From Streptomyces aurantiacus (GTDB lineage: Bacteria; Actinomycetota; Actinomycetes; Streptomycetales; Streptomycetaceae), in NCBI RefSeq assembly GCF_027107535.1, contig NZ_CP114282.1, positions 248,001 through 312,000 on the forward strand: 64,000 nucleotides of DNA. Direction: 5' to 3'. The stretch's first letter is position 1; each line of letters begins with the position of its first letter. The notes under the pieces are model-generated. The model saw nothing but the letters and a program-made list of their open reading frames with translations, did not search any database and had not been told where the DNA came from. Below, one piece after another: positions 54,433 to 63,504 of the stretch. Both the position numbers and the translations under genes were made by a program.

Positions 54433-54897
54433 TTGAACAAGGCGACCAAGCGGATTCTGGCCATCGCGGCGGGAGTGATTCTGCCGGTGGGCGGACTGGC
54501 GGGCACGGCCACGGCCAGTTCGGCGAGCGATTCGGTCAAAAGCACCGCTTACGTCTCGACCGCGGCACCGGCCGGCGAGAAGGCGATCACCGCGGCACCG
54601 CCCGGATGCACGGCGACGAACGTGTGCTTCTGGAACGGCACCAACTACTCGGACGGTCCGGGAAGACTGTCCGGGTCGAACCCGAACTGGACCGCGTTCT
54701 CGCACTCCAGCTGTCCGACCGGCACCTGGAACGACTGCGCCTCCTCGGTCTACAACAACGGGACCAGCTGTAGCGCCGTTCTGTGGACCACCGCGAACTA
54801 CGGCGGGTCCAGGCTCACGCTCGGCCGCGGTTCGGGCCAGACGGCTCTGAGCTCCACGATGAACAACGCCATATCGTCCAACAACTGGAGCTGCTGA
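54433..54897 (+). CDS. Secreted I36-type peptidase inhibitor-like protein A
   Basis: A 154-residue protein from a TTG start (GAGGGGAAG before it). MNKATKRILAIAAGVILPVG and the following AGTATASSA form a Sec signal peptide. The mature part holds the beta/gamma-crystallin-like peptidase inhibitor I36 pattern: CFWNGTNYSDGPGRLSGSNP, CPTGTWNDCASSVYNNGTSC and LWTTANYGGSRLTLGRGSG, with six Cys. It is exported and probably disulfide-bonded. First gene of a three-gene set with a lipoprotein and a paralogue. Confidence 0.85.
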   Translation: MNKATKRILAIAAGVILPVGGLAGTATASSASDSVKSTAYVSTAAPAGEKAITAAPPGCTATNVCFWNGTNYSDGPGRLSGSNPNWTAFSHSSCPTGTWNDCASSVYNNGTSCSAVLWTTANYGGSRLTLGRGSGQTALSSTMNNAISSNNWSC

Positions 54898-55000
54898 GCC
54901 GGTCGATCACGAGGGGCCGGCGTCCGGGAGCGCCGATTCACGGACACCGGCCCCTGCTCATCTGCGAGCCCGCACCGACCACTTACTGAGGGGCACCCGG

Positions 55001-55975
55001 ATGGCACGCGGCCAGAGACCTGGTGGTGGCGTTTCGATTTCCTGCGCGCTGGCGGGATTTCTCCTGCTCACGGCCTGTGGAGTGGCCGCGCCGGACGCCA
55101 CGGACGACGAGGGCGGGACGACAGGCCTCACTTCGGCCGAACTCGATCTGCTCACCCGATCCGGCTCCTACGTCCAGGGCGAACGCGCGCTGCGCAGGGC
55201 CGAATCGGAACTCATCACGGTCTGCATGGCGGACAAGGGTTTCCCGTACCGGGCCGGGACATCCGCGTCCGCACCCATGTCCTTCGAGGATCAACTGATC
55301 GGCATGGACGAGCGGCGGACCCGAGGGTACGGCCTCTACGCACAGTATGTGGATTCTCCGGGATCCGGAAAGAAGCGGGAGGGCGGCGAGCCCCTCCCGC
55401 CGGGGATGGAGAATGACGCCTATGTGGCCCGGTTGCCCGAGGCGGAAGCGGAAAAGTATGTGCACGCGCTGCGCGGAAATGCCTCCGACCACCGTGAGAT
55501 GCGACTCCCGGACGACCAGAAGATCACTTTTTCGGGCAAAGGGTGCGAGGCGGTGAGCCGGGAGAAACTGTACGGAAGTCTGGACAACTGGGCGGCCTCC
55601 GAACATGTTCCGCAGATCCTCAACAACTCGCTCACGGACCGTGTGACAGCGGATCCCGCGTACGCGGCCGTCATGCGGAAATGGAAAGAGTGCATGGCCG
55701 CGAAGGGATACTCCTACAGGGATCCCGAGGACGCGTACCGGAAACTCAAGGACGAGTACGGAGAACGGGGCCCCACCCGGGACATGCGAGAGCGGGAGAT
55801 CGAGGTGGCGACGGACGACGGCACCTGCGCTCGGCATACGCACGTCCCGAACACCATCCTTTCTCTCAGAAGGCAGTACGCGAAATCCCTGCCCGCCACC
55901 GACAAACGCGATCTCCGCCAACTCGCCGATATATGGAAGGCCGCTGCCACACAGGCCCGCAAGCTGACCGAGTGA
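55001..55975 (+). CDS. Lipoprotein of unknown function
   Basis: A 324-residue protein with a lipoprotein signal peptide ending in the lipobox LLTAC (Cys about residue 26). The mature part is helical and charged with paired Cys in two similar settings, ITVCMADKGFPYRAG and WKECMAAKGYSYRDPED, the CM-x-x-KGY/F pattern seen in actinobacterial surface lipoproteins. GAGGGG precedes ATG 55001. It lies between the two I36-like genes, 13 bases before the second, so all three products should meet at the cell surface. Confidence 0.8.
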   Translation: MARGQRPGGGVSISCALAGFLLLTACGVAAPDATDDEGGTTGLTSAELDLLTRSGSYVQGERALRRAESELITVCMADKGFPYRAGTSASAPMSFEDQLIGMDERRTRGYGLYAQYVDSPGSGKKREGGEPLPPGMENDAYVARLPEAEAEKYVHALRGNASDHREMRLPDDQKITFSGKGCEAVSREKLYGSLDNWAASEHVPQILNNSLTDRVTADPAYAAVMRKWKECMAAKGYSYRDPEDAYRKLKDEYGERGPTRDMREREIEVATDDGTCARHTHVPNTILSLRRQYAKSLPATDKRDLRQLADIWKAAATQARKLTE

Positions 55976-55987
55976 GAGGAAGCCCTG

Positions 55988-56452
55988 GTGCAAACAGAGA
56001 AAAGGACGAGGACAGGGACGAAGGAGCGGCGGAAGACCGGGGCCAGGAGCAGGGCGAGAAGCAGAGCGTTGATCGCTGTCGTGGCAGGGGCGCTCGTTTC
56101 GCTGGGCGGCCCGGCGACCGGGTCGGCAGCGGCCGACACCGAAGCCGTGGCGCCGCCGGGCTGCCCGGCGGGGTACCTCTGTTTCTGGACGGGGCCCAAC
56201 TTCACCGGCGTCCAGGGCCGGCTAGCGGAGCGGACCTGGATCCCGAACTGGTCCGCGCTGTCCGGCGCGGACTGTCCTGCCGGAAACTGGTCGAATTGTG
56301 CGCAGTCCTTCTACAACAACGCGGTCGTCTGCACGGCGGAACTGTGGTCCGCGCCGAACTACTCCGGATCCAAGGTCTCCCTGTCCCGAGGGTCGGCACT
56401 CGTGAATCCGCCGATCACGCTGCGCGTCTCCTCCAGCAGTTGGCGCTGCTGA
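55988..56452 (+). CDS. Secreted I36-type peptidase inhibitor-like protein B
   Basis: A 154-residue paralogue of the 54433 gene, from GTG 55988 (GAGAGGAAG before it). The signal peptide has an unusually long Arg/Lys-rich n-region ([20 protein letters not shown]) and then [15 protein letters not shown]. Mature motifs mirror the first copy: [58 protein letters not shown] and a final SSSWRC. The twin copies share length, Cys spacing and operon but differ widely in sequence. Confidence 0.85.
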   Translation: MQTEKRTRTGTKERRKTGARSRARSRALIAVVAGALVSLGGPATGSAAADTEAVAPPGCPAGYLCFWTGPNFTGVQGRLAERTWIPNWSALSGADCPAGNWSNCAQSFYNNAVVCTAELWSAPNYSGSKVSLSRGSALVNPPITLRVSSSSWRC

Positions 56453-56469
56453 AGACCACGCGCCCCCTC

Positions 56470-56800
56470 GGCACTCGATGATGTTCACAGCCAGCCCGCC
56501 CCGCGCCGTCTCCTCGTACTTGACGCTCATGTCGGCACCGGTCTCCTTCATCGTCTTGATGACCTTGTCGAGGGACACCTTGTGGGTGCCGTCGCCGCGC
56601 ATGGCCATGCGGGCGGCGGTGTGACGGCCTTCACCGCGGCCATGCCGTTGCGTTCGATGCAGGGGATCTGGACGAGGCCGCCGACGGGGTCGCAGGTGAG
56701 GCCGAGGTTGTGTTCCATGCCGATCTCGGCGGCGTTCTCGACCTGTTCGGGGGAGCCGCCCAGCACCTCCGCCAACGCGCCCGCCGCCATCGAGCAGGCC
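56470..56800 (-). pseudogene. sdaA: L-serine ammonia-lyase C-terminal fragment
   Basis: [40 protein letters not shown] and [14 protein letters not shown] are the iron-sulfur-binding C-terminal domain of single-chain L-serine dehydratase; after a frame change near 56620, [20 protein letters not shown] and [16 protein letters not shown] finish the enzyme. The N-terminal two thirds are missing. It is joined in frame to the pentapeptide protein. Confidence 0.85.
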
Positions 56801-57840
56801 GAGCCGACCGATGCTGCCAGCGTGTCGATCGAGGGTTGTGGGTCTTGGCCGGGCAGCGGGTCTTCGGGGACCAGTTCGTCGTTGAAGGGGAACGGCCGGG
56901 GGTGGAAGTTGATGGCGACGGGCTGGGAGAGCCCGGCGTCCAGCAGGTTGATGTGGGCGTAGCGGACGTCGAGGGTGAGCGCCGTGTTGATCTGCGCGGC
57001 GTGCAGGAGGACGTGCGTGGCGGCGATCCGTATGCGGATCGGGCAGGTCAGGATGGCTCGGCTCAGGTCCAGGCGGCCGCCGCAGACGATGGGGCCTACC
57101 AGGGGCCCGTTGAACGTCGTGTCGGGGAAGTCGGCGTCGCCTTTGAAGCGGGCCCCGGCGAAGACGGCGTCACGGCCGAACGTCGCCTCGTTGAACCGTG
57201 CCCTCTCCTCGATCTGTACCGAGACGAAGACGATTCCGTCGGTGAACGTCACGCCGTGGAAGAAGGCTTCGCCGAACAGCTGGGCCCGGGAGAACAGGGC
57301 CCCAGCGGCGAACCTGGCGTGGTCGAAGGCGGCGTCCGAGCCGAAGAGGGTGTCCTGGAACCAGGCGGAGCCTTGGAAGTCCGCGTGTTCGAAGGCGCCG
57401 CCCATTTCGAAGACGGCTTCCTCGAAGACAGCGTCGCGGTGGAAGGAAACCTCGTCGAACAGGGCGTCGTCTGCGAACTGGGTGCACCAGAAGAAGGCCT
57501 CGCCGGTGAACGTGACGTCCGTGAAGTCGGCCAGCTCCAGGAAGCGGGCGCGGCCGAAGTCTGCGTCGCCGAAGGTGTTGCCGACTGCTGCCTTGAGCTC
57601 TTCCAGCAGTTCCCGGGTGAAGGGCACCCCGCGGCAGTCCACCGCGGCGCCGGCCGATAGCGCCCCGAGCTCCTGCCTGCGTTCCTCCAGTTGCAGGTGG
57701 GCCAGGCACCGGTCGTACGGTGCCCACGGCACACCGAAGCAGTCGCCGCGATCATCCGGGAAACCACAGGCAGGCCAGTGAAGCCGAGGGTTCTGCGGCA
57801 GGAAGGCCAGGATGGGGCGGCCCTGATGTATCAGGTTCAC
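56548..57840 (-). CDS. Pentapeptide-repeat protein fused to a serine dehydratase tail
   Basis: A 430-residue frame. Residues about 85-235 are pentapeptide-like repeats with a Phe every fifth position ([40 protein letters not shown]), which fold as a right-handed beta-helix. Residues about 240-330 resemble the non-repeat C-terminal part of Streptomyces pentapeptide proteins. After DTLAASVG the sequence becomes serine dehydratase and then out-of-frame residue to a stop at 56548. The native C-terminus is therefore lost. Its GTG start overlaps the stop of the upstream gene. Pentapeptide proteins often act as scaffolds or DNA mimics. Confidence 0.75.
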   Translation of the reverse strand: MNLIHQGRPILAFLPQNPRLHWPACGFPDDRGDCFGVPWAPYDRCLAHLQLEERRQELGALSAGAAVDCRGVPFTRELLEELKAAVGNTFGDADFGRARFLELADFTDVTFTGEAFFWCTQFADDALFDEVSFHRDAVFEEAVFEMGGAFEHADFQGSAWFQDTLFGSDAAFDHARFAAGALFSRAQLFGEAFFHGVTFTDGIVFVSVQIEERARFNEATFGRDAVFAGARFKGDADFPDTTFNGPLVGPIVCGGRLDLSRAILTCPIRIRIAATHVLLHAAQINTALTLDVRYAHINLLDAGLSQPVAINFHPRPFPFNDELVPEDPLPGQDPQPSIDTLAASVGSACSMAAGALAEVLGGSPEQVENAAEIGMEHNLGLTCDPVGGLVQIPCIERNGMAAVKAVTPPPAWPCAATAPTRCPSTRSSRR

Positions 57841-58364
57841 CGGGTCTGCAGGGCGCCGCTGTCGATGAGGCCCTGGATGTAGGGCGGCCAGTCCCGGGCC
57901 AGGCTCTGGACGATGCCGTCGTGGACGTTCTGGCGGACCTGCGGGGTGACGTGTTCGACGTCGCCGTTGGTGTAGTGCAGGCGCAGGCCTTCGCGGCTGG
58001 CGTCACACAGGATGGCGTGAGCCTTCTGTGTGAGCGTGAGATACAGCTGCGGGACCTCCGCCTTGAGGAGTTCGTCGATGACGGCGTCGTAGTCGATGCC
58101 GAGGTCGCCCCAGGTCTTGCCCTGGCTGTCGAGCCACAGGGTGATGTCGGAGAAGAACACGGCCTTGCCCGGGCCGTCTTTCGGGTCATGGGCCAAGCCG
58201 GTGGCGAGGTCGAGCGCGGTGCCGGCGCCTTTGCTGACGAGGGAGCGGGAGACCATCGGTGGGGCGATGACGGCTGCGCATTCCCCCCAGCCGTCGCGGG
58301 TTTCGGTCGGCCAGGGCAGTCCCAGTACGAGCCATCCGGCCGGTGACAGCAGCGAGTTGGGCAC
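57837..58364 (-). CDS. Hypothetical protein coupled to the pentapeptide gene
   Basis: A 175-residue protein from GTG 58364, with GGGGAG before it. It starts [20 protein letters not shown] and contains [40 protein letters not shown], a regular soluble fold, ending at a GTGA overlap with the pentapeptide gene. The two are probably co-translated. Not a known family to me. Confidence 0.65.
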   Translation of the reverse strand: MPNSLLSPAGWLVLGLPWPTETRDGWGECAAVIAPPMVSRSLVSKGAGTALDLATGLAHDPKDGPGKAVFFSDITLWLDSQGKTWGDLGIDYDAVIDELLKAEVPQLYLTLTQKAHAILCDASREGLRLHYTNGDVEHVTPQVRQNVHDGIVQSLARDWPPYIQGLIDSGALQTR

Positions 58365-58507
58365 CGTCGTCTCCCCCTTGGTGTCGTGGTCGGGTGTCGA
58401 GTTGATCTTTTCTGTCCAATTGCGGTGCGACAAGGCCGCATTGAGCCGTTGCCAGTACAGGGAGCGCGGCGGACCGCGTGGGCTGGGTGGCTTCTTCCAG
58501 GGTCTTG

Positions 58508-59031
58508 TCACTCGTTGCTCTTGTCGGCGACCTGGCGCTGGGCCAGGACGTGACCGGTGTGGTCCATCGCGGCGAGAAGGGTGACGTACGGGGTGGTGGC
58601 GGTGCGTGAGCCGCGCAGGGCCTTGCCGTCGACAGCGATCGCCCGCAGTCCGGGGCAGGCCGGGGTGGTGCGTGCGGTGAGGAAGGCGCCGATCGCCCGG
58701 TCCAGGGCGTCGCCGTCCAGCTGGACGAGTAGACGGCGCAGGGTGTGAGGGTGCGGGACGGACACGGTGCCGGAGAGCGGGTCGGTGGGGAAACCGAGAA
58801 CCCGGCAGGCCCACGCAGGGACGTCGCCGATCCATTCCGTGATCGCGGTGAGCGACCGGGCACCGGCCAGCACACTCACGCGGCCGCGGCGACCAGGGCG
58901 GACAACCGGTAGCGGCGGCCACGGACGCCTCTCGGATCGGGTACCAGATCCAGGAAGCCAGACAGAGCAACCGCGTCCGCCAGCGGGCCCGGCACAGCGG
59001 TCCGGCCCAGCTGGTCCAGCGCGGCAGGCAT
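58508..59031 (-). pseudogene. ISAs1-family transposase, 5' part, frameshifted
   Basis: From ATG 59031 the first frame gives LSGFLDLVPDPRGVRGRRYR LSALVAAAA, the DUF4372-like N-terminus; one base later VLAGARSLTAITEWIGDVPA, HPHTLRRLLVQLDGDALDRA and LRAIAVDGKALRGSRTATTP (first catalytic Asp) follow in a second frame, ending at KSNE and a stop (58508). The remaining two thirds of the enzyme is gone. Confidence 0.82.
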
Positions 59032-59221
59032 GGGAGAAGATGCAGAAGCGGGCACGGACTCACCAAGTGTTCAGGGGACTTCGACACTCACATGATCACG
59101 GAGACCGCGCCTGCCCTGCGTCCGCCCCCTGCCCGAACCGGGGTGCCCCTTCCAAGGACGGGCCAGCACGGCACTCCGGACGAAACGTGATCATGTAACG
59201 GCCCCTGCTTCTCCGGGGCGA

Positions 59222-60151
59222 TCAGGCCGACTTGGCCTTGACCACCGCGAATTCCACCGAGGTGAGTGTGTGATTGTCGGCGACGGTCATCCCGGACAGC
59301 ATCGGCGGGGTGTTGGCCTTTCGCAGGGCCGCCATTTCCTCGGGACCGTTCGCCTCGAAGTTGCACAAATAGCAGCCGAAGCCGTTCGCTGTGAATGTCG
59401 TACCGGTGTCCGACCGTTCGGACGGCTCGAAGGTCAGGATGCCCTGCCCACCGCAAGCGGGGCAGCCGCCGCCTGAAGCCTTCAGGACGACCTCGCCGCC
59501 CTTGAGGACCTCCAACGGGTGCGCGAACCCCTGGTGGAGCGGCGGGGGTGCCTTGAGGGCGCCCTCCTTGACTTCCGCCGGGAGACCCACGAACCGATCC
59601 TCGAATGCGTGCCGGGCCTGGGTGATCCGGAGCTGCACGTCCCGGAAAACCTGGTCCTCCTGCTCGTTCACCGCGTCCTTGACGGCCTTCGTCCACCGTT
59701 CCCAGAAGGCGTCCAACGGCTTGCCGAGATCGCTGAGCAGAGTCTCGATCGTACGGGCGAGGGGAGAGATCATTCCCTTGGCCTTGGCACTGTCGGGGGC
59801 AGCGTGGGCCGCGCCGTTGCGCATCGCGATCAGCAGATCGAGCTGGGAGTCCGGCTGGAGCACGCCGATCTTGCGGAGGAGGACGATGGCGTCCTTGGCA
59901 CCGACGGTGCGGACCTTGTCCTCGTCCATCTTGAGGTGCCCGCCGAGGTACAGCATCGTGTCCGCGTTGCGGATCTCGGTGATGTAGAGCGGGTTCTTAG
60001 CGGCGAGGACCGCCTTGGCGAGCTTCTCAACGGCGACACCGGCGTGGAGCGCGAACTCGTCGTACTCCGGGCGGCCATGGTCATCCATGGCCTTGTGGGC
60101 GGCCTTCTTGGCGCCCTTGAAGAAGCTCTCGAAGGAGAGCGAATCGTTCAT
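59222..60151 (-). CDS. HEPN-like domain and zinc-ribbon protein
   Basis: A 309-residue protein. Residues 25-120 look like a HEPN helical bundle: FALHAGVAVEKLAKAVLAAK and LLIAMRNGAAHAAPD, whose R111-N-G-A-A-H116 fits the RX4-6H ribonuclease motif. Helices with coiled-coil character follow (about 130-200). The C-terminal part has two Cys pairs (CPACGGQG near 229 and CYLCNF near 263) that probably bind one zinc. HEPN proteins are commonly RNases in toxin and antiphage systems. It leads the right-hand minus-strand cluster of membrane-anchored proteins but is not overlapping with them. The HEPN call is mine, from motif only. Confidence 0.65.
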   Translation of the reverse strand: MNDSLSFESFFKGAKKAAHKAMDDHGRPEYDEFALHAGVAVEKLAKAVLAAKNPLYITEIRNADTMLYLGGHLKMDEDKVRTVGAKDAIVLLRKIGVLQPDSQLDLLIAMRNGAAHAAPDSAKAKGMISPLARTIETLLSDLGKPLDAFWERWTKAVKDAVNEQEDQVFRDVQLRITQARHAFEDRFVGLPAEVKEGALKAPPPLHQGFAHPLEVLKGGEVVLKASGGGCPACGGQGILTFEPSERSDTGTTFTANGFGCYLCNFEANGPEEMAALRKANTPPMLSGMTVADNHTLTSVEFAVVKAKSA

Positions 60152-60213
60152 GACTAGGACATTAGCTCCCCTGTACTACAGGGAGCGATCTCATTCACGG
60201 ACCGGGCTGCGGT

Positions 60214-60405
60214 CTACTCGGGGACCGGCCGCTTCACTCTGCTGAGCGGGTCAGCGAAGACGTTGAAGTCGCTGACCGACTTGAGAGCGCGAGGGGGCCA
60301 GGAGAACGTCCCCCGCACGGGCCATAGCGGCTCTACGTATAGAGAGAAGTCACCCAGGCCGATGTCGTACCGGAGGCCCTTGGGGCCCGCGCTGACGGAC
60401 GTCAT
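60214..60405 (-). CDS. Small protein coupled to membrane-anchored protein gene
   Basis: A 63-residue frame starting MTSVSAGPKGLRYDIGLGDF, aromatic rich (YVEPLWPVRGTFSWPP). Its ATG overlaps the stop of the upstream 60402-61088 gene by four bases, which supports real expression. Family unknown. Confidence 0.55.
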   Translation of the reverse strand: MTSVSAGPKGLRYDIGLGDFSLYVEPLWPVRGTFSWPPRALKSVSDFNVFADPLSRVKRPVPE

Positions 60406-61088
60406 GACGGGGTGCCGTCGTCGCCCGCTGAGGGCTGTGGCGGGTGCGGCAGTCCCAAAAACTCCCGGAGATCGCGGGCCCGCTGCATGTCCTCCTCGTC
60501 CAGCCCGGAGCGCTCGGCGTCGCGTTCCAGCGACTCCAGTTCGTGTTGGGCCTGCTGGCGTCGGTACTGATTCAATTCCTTCGCGATGACCGGGTTCAGG
60601 GCCTGTCTCTCCGGGACGTCCGAGCCTCGGACGAAGGTGCCGAGGAACTTGAGTGCTTCCGCCAAGACGACGCTGGTCTCCACCGTGTACTCGGGCCAGG
60701 GAGGGAGCCCGTACCACTCCTTCATCATTGGGAGCAGTACGAGGACCGGATCGCGCGTCTCCTTATACGCGTCGGGCAGCAGCATGACGGCGCTGTGAGT
60801 CGTGGTGATCAAGGTCTGGCGCTCCCGGTTCCAGGCATCTCGGGTCTCCGCTGTACCCATCCCCTGGAAGGTCTGGGCCTCCAGATGCACCTTGAGCTGG
60901 GTCAGGGTGTCGAAGCCGCGCTGGGCGTTCGCCTGAGCCTGAGCCAGGGCTGTGGCCTTGTTAGCACTTTTGGTCTGAAACCATGAGCCCAGCAGGGTGA
61001 AACCGCCACCGACCAGGGCACCCAGCAGGGCTATGCCGAACTCCATCGACCAGAGCTTGTCCAAGAACTCGTTCATGCTGGTCATCAT
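60402..61088 (-). CDS. Membrane-anchored helical protein A
   Basis: A 228-residue protein from ATG 61088. Residues 17-37 (FGIALLGALVGGGFTLLGSW) form one membrane helix, then FQTKSANKATALAQAQANAQ starts a long charged helical cytoplasmic part with conserved-looking HSAVMLLPD and a C-terminal coiled coil (QQAQHELESLERDAERSGLD). I chose 61088 because the paralogue-like gene at 62885 starts at the same point after an identical CCGTCGGC leader; a GTG at 61103 is also in frame. Topology and neighbours suggest a sensor or effector anchored inside the membrane. Confidence 0.65.
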   Translation of the reverse strand: MMTSMNEFLDKLWSMEFGIALLGALVGGGFTLLGSWFQTKSANKATALAQAQANAQRGFDTLTQLKVHLEAQTFQGMGTAETRDAWNRERQTLITTTHSAVMLLPDAYKETRDPVLVLLPMMKEWYGLPPWPEYTVETSVVLAEALKFLGTFVRGSDVPERQALNPVIAKELNQYRRQQAQHELESLERDAERSGLDEEDMQRARDLREFLGLPHPPQPSAGDDGTPS

Positions 61089-61141
61089 GCCGACGGGACC
61101 CACTCCGTGGGGATGATCCCGTCAAGTCCTTCTGAGCCGGC
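61078..61141. repeat. Conserved leader, copy 1
   Basis: ATCATGCCGACGGGACC, a variable 16-base middle, then ATCCCGTCAAGTCCT and GCCGGCT are shared with 62879-62940. On the gene's strand GACGGGAT pairs with GTCCCGTC to give a hairpin ending seven bases before the start codon, and TTGACG could be a -35 box. Confidence 0.6.
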
Positions 61142-61189
61142 TGCCTGGCGGACTCATGCCCCGTCTTCACAGGTGAGCAGCAATACGTT

Positions 61190-61585
61190 CTATCCGAACG
61201 GGTTGCCGCCCTGCGCTTGGACTCCGGCTGTGGCGGCTTTCAGGTACGCGACGCAGGTCTCCCACTGGTTCCACGTGAAGAGGACGGTGCGGGAGTTGTT
61301 CGCGATGGCCTTCTGCGCTTCGGCGGTCGCGATCCGGAGCTGTCCGCGGTCCTGCTCGGTGGCGAGCTGCACGTACCCGTTCACGAGGCGGGTGGGCTCC
61401 TTGGACTGCACCTTGATGACGTTGCTGAGGGGGACCACGGAGTCCTTGGCGCCGGTCACCTTTCCCATGAATTCCCGCTTGATCTCGGCGCGATCTGCGT
61501 AGAGCGTCACGGTCGCGACGTAGCCCTTGAAGACCTGCGCTTCGGGCTGGGGTGCAGGCGCACCCTTGGAGAGGTCGTATGCCAT
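61190..61585 (-). CDS. PH-like (DUF4429-type) small protein
   Basis: A 131-residue protein, MAYDLSKGAPAPQPEAQVFK, then GYVATVTLYADRAEIKREFM and VVPLSNVIKVQSKEPTRLVN GYVQL. The strand-rich pattern with LSNVIKVQ and PTRLVNGYVQL resembles DUF4429/bacterial pleckstrin-like domains that sense surfaces or bind lipids. A helical end with FTWNQWETCVAYLKAATAG follows. It is cytosolic. The start at 61585 avoids an unrelated Arg-rich extension. Confidence 0.6.
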   Translation of the reverse strand: MAYDLSKGAPAPQPEAQVFKGYVATVTLYADRAEIKREFMGKVTGAKDSVVPLSNVIKVQSKEPTRLVNGYVQLATEQDRGQLRIATAEAQKAIANNSRTVLFTWNQWETCVAYLKAATAGVQAQGGNPFG

Positions 61586-61963
61586 CGGATCAGTGTGCCG
61601 TCTTGTCCGTCGGTCCGCGTGGAGATCGCCCTCTGTCCTCGGGATTCCTAGCAAATATCAGGTTCATCGCTGCAAGGGTTCTGCATATTGACCCTCGGGT
61701 ATGGCTTTGTCGTAGGGCCTTCCAGGAGGGGCTTGAGAGCCGGAGGCCCTGCTCACTGCCCAGGGAAGCGAAGGGGACGAAGAACTCGCCGGGCGTGACC
61801 AAGGAATCCAGGCATGCACAGACGTGCCGGGATCTTGGCACGCCTGTCATGGCCCAAGGTCCCGGAGAAGGGACCTACAGCAGTGGAGATCCTGAACTCA
61901 GCTCTTGGCGCCGCTGCCGCGAAGACGAAGGCTGATCGAGTCGGCCGTCTGACGCTTCATGGC
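61586..61963. other. Intergenic region, nothing recognised
   Basis: About 380 bases between two minus-strand genes with no clear gene; it may hold the promoter for the PH-like gene. Confidence 0.35.
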
Positions 61964-62191
61964 TCAGGCGGCCTTCCGAAAGGCATTCCGGGGTGCCCGG
62001 GTCCTGGCGGCCAGACCGGCGTTGGAGATGTCCTCGAAGTGGAGGAGCTTCGGGCCCCGGTCTCCGAGGTCCACCGGCGTCAGGAGGCCCCGGTGGACCC
62101 ACTGACGGATGGTGCCGGGCCTGACGCCCATCATCAGGGCGGCTTCGTCGTAGGTCATGAGGTCCTGGGGGTCGATCTGCTCCAGCGTCAC
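61964..62191 (-). CDS. Helix-turn-helix (MerR/excisionase-type) small DNA-binding protein
   Basis: A 75-residue protein from GTG 62191, preceded by CGGAGG. LMTYDEAALMMGVRPGTIRQ followed by WVHRGLLTPVDLGDRGPKLL is the winged-helix unit of MerR-superfamily excisionases. It could be a recombination directionality factor or a small regulator of the surrounding cluster. No integrase stands next to it. Confidence 0.8.
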   Translation of the reverse strand: MTLEQIDPQDLMTYDEAALMMGVRPGTIRQWVHRGLLTPVDLGDRGPKLLHFEDISNAGLAARTRAPRNAFRKAA

Positions 62192-62321
62192 AGCAGCCTC
62201 CGGGCAAACAAAAGGTCCCCACCAGATTCTGGCAGGGACCCGAGTTCCGAGCAGGGGCTACCTGCTGTTTCGGATGTTACGGCGCCCTTGCTTCAAAATG
62301 CAAGCACTTGGCCGACGGGCG

Positions 62322-62885
62322 TCAAACGATCCCCTGACGGTCGGTCTGTTCGTGCTGCTCCCTCTCTGCTACATGGTCCGATAGATGACTGAGAGCGCTG
62401 GTGTAGTCGACCGACCTTGCAGGGATTTTCTCTCCCCGCCAGTACGCGCCGAGGACCCGAGACGCCTCGTCGATGACGTTGCGGACCACGACGAACCGCT
62501 GAGGATCGTCGAACTGCTCCGGCGTCAGGTGCTTCCAGTCTGTGAGCATGTCCACCACCTCTTCGAGTCGGCTCCTGAATTCCGTGCTGGCGAAACTGAA
62601 CGTGGCCAGGCGCAAGCGGTCCAACTCCGTGTTGAGCAGGTGTTCCCAGCCGGGTTCAACAGCTCTGAATCTCTTGCGGCGAATGAGATCTTTGACCGCG
62701 AACAAAGCGTTGGCCGCAGATTCAAAGGCCGCGTCATGCAGGATTGCGGCTCGTTGGATCTCCATGGCCTTGGCCTGTCTGTGCTGCTGAAACCACACGC
62801 CCCCAAAGGCGGCAAAAGCGCCAGCAATAGTACCTCCGAAGCCGATCAAGGCGGATGAGATCCCAGGGTCCATGCGGATCATCAT
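62322..62885 (-). CDS. Membrane-anchored helical protein B
   Basis: A 187-residue protein: MMIRMDPGISSALIGFGGTI, with the membrane helix ALIGFGGTIAGAFAAFGGVW at about 11-31, then FQQHRQAKAMEIQRAAILHD and a helical soluble body. The plan matches the genes at 9.6, 60.4 and 63.0 kb (small-residue helix, Trp, Gln-rich junction, helices). Starts right after the CCGTCGGC leader shared with gene A. Function unknown. Confidence 0.65.
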   Translation of the reverse strand: MMIRMDPGISSALIGFGGTIAGAFAAFGGVWFQQHRQAKAMEIQRAAILHDAAFESAANALFAVKDLIRRKRFRAVEPGWEHLLNTELDRLRLATFSFASTEFRSRLEEVVDMLTDWKHLTPEQFDDPQRFVVVRNVIDEASRVLGAYWRGEKIPARSVDYTSALSHLSDHVAEREQHEQTDRQGIV

Positions 62886-62940
62886 GCCGACGGGACCAGC
62901 CCTCTAGGGGTTAATCCCGTCAAGTCCTCGGCGGCCGGCT
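62877..62940. repeat. Conserved leader, copy 2
   Basis: Second copy of the leader described at 61078, identical over ATCATGCCGACGGGACC and ATCCCGTCAAGTCCT but with a different loop. It suggests the two genes were duplicated with their control regions, or are under the same control. Confidence 0.6.
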
Positions 62941-62977
62941 CACGCTGTGAGGGTGGAGCACTCATCCTGTAGCGGCG

Positions 62978-63466
62978 TCATGACGGGGCCGGATAATGCT
63001 CCCAGACCTCCTTGGGGAAGGGTTGGCGACGGAGGACGGTCCCCATCACAGTCCGAATGTCCGTGCAGATGATGACGTACCTCGGAGGCCAGGGCTCGGG
63101 GGCCGCCACGAAATCCGGCCGGACGTACATCTCGGCGTGACAGCGCTCCAGGAAGTCGCGGACCGCCTTGTCGTGAAACCGGAGCGCCTGTTCCTCCAGA
63201 GCCCGGCACAACTCCTCGCCAGCGGAACCCCACCCAAAGTAGGCGCTGCTGTTCCGATCCGGCACTCCCTCCGCGAAGTGCTTGTGGAGCGCATAGCTGA
63301 TCTTGATGCACTCGTTGGCTGCCGCCTCGGCAAGGCCGGACAGATGCATCCGCTCGGCCTCGTGGGCCGTCTTGCGCTGCTGCCAGATCACGGCCCCTGT
63401 GGACAAACCCGCACCCACGATGGCGCCTCCAAGGCCCATCAGAGCCGCCAATGTCTCTGCCTGCAC
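62978..63466 (-). CDS. Membrane-anchored helical protein C
   Basis: A 162-residue protein from GTG 63466 (GGAGG before it): MQAETLAALMGLGGAIVGAG then LSTGAVIWQQRKTAHEAERM. One membrane helix at about 6-27, then a soluble helical domain with EECHAEMYVRPDF-like segment (FLERCHAEMYVRPDFVAAPE). The WQQRKTAHEAER junction closely resembles that of many Streptomyces proteins of unknown role. No catalytic motif. Confidence 0.65.
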   Translation of the reverse strand: MQAETLAALMGLGGAIVGAGLSTGAVIWQQRKTAHEAERMHLSGLAEAAANECIKISYALHKHFAEGVPDRNSSAYFGWGSAGEELCRALEEQALRFHDKAVRDFLERCHAEMYVRPDFVAAPEPWPPRYVIICTDIRTVMGTVLRRQPFPKEVWEHYPAPS

Positions 63467-63504
63467 TACCTAGACCTCCCAGGTCTTACCAGGTCTGACG
63501 GGCG

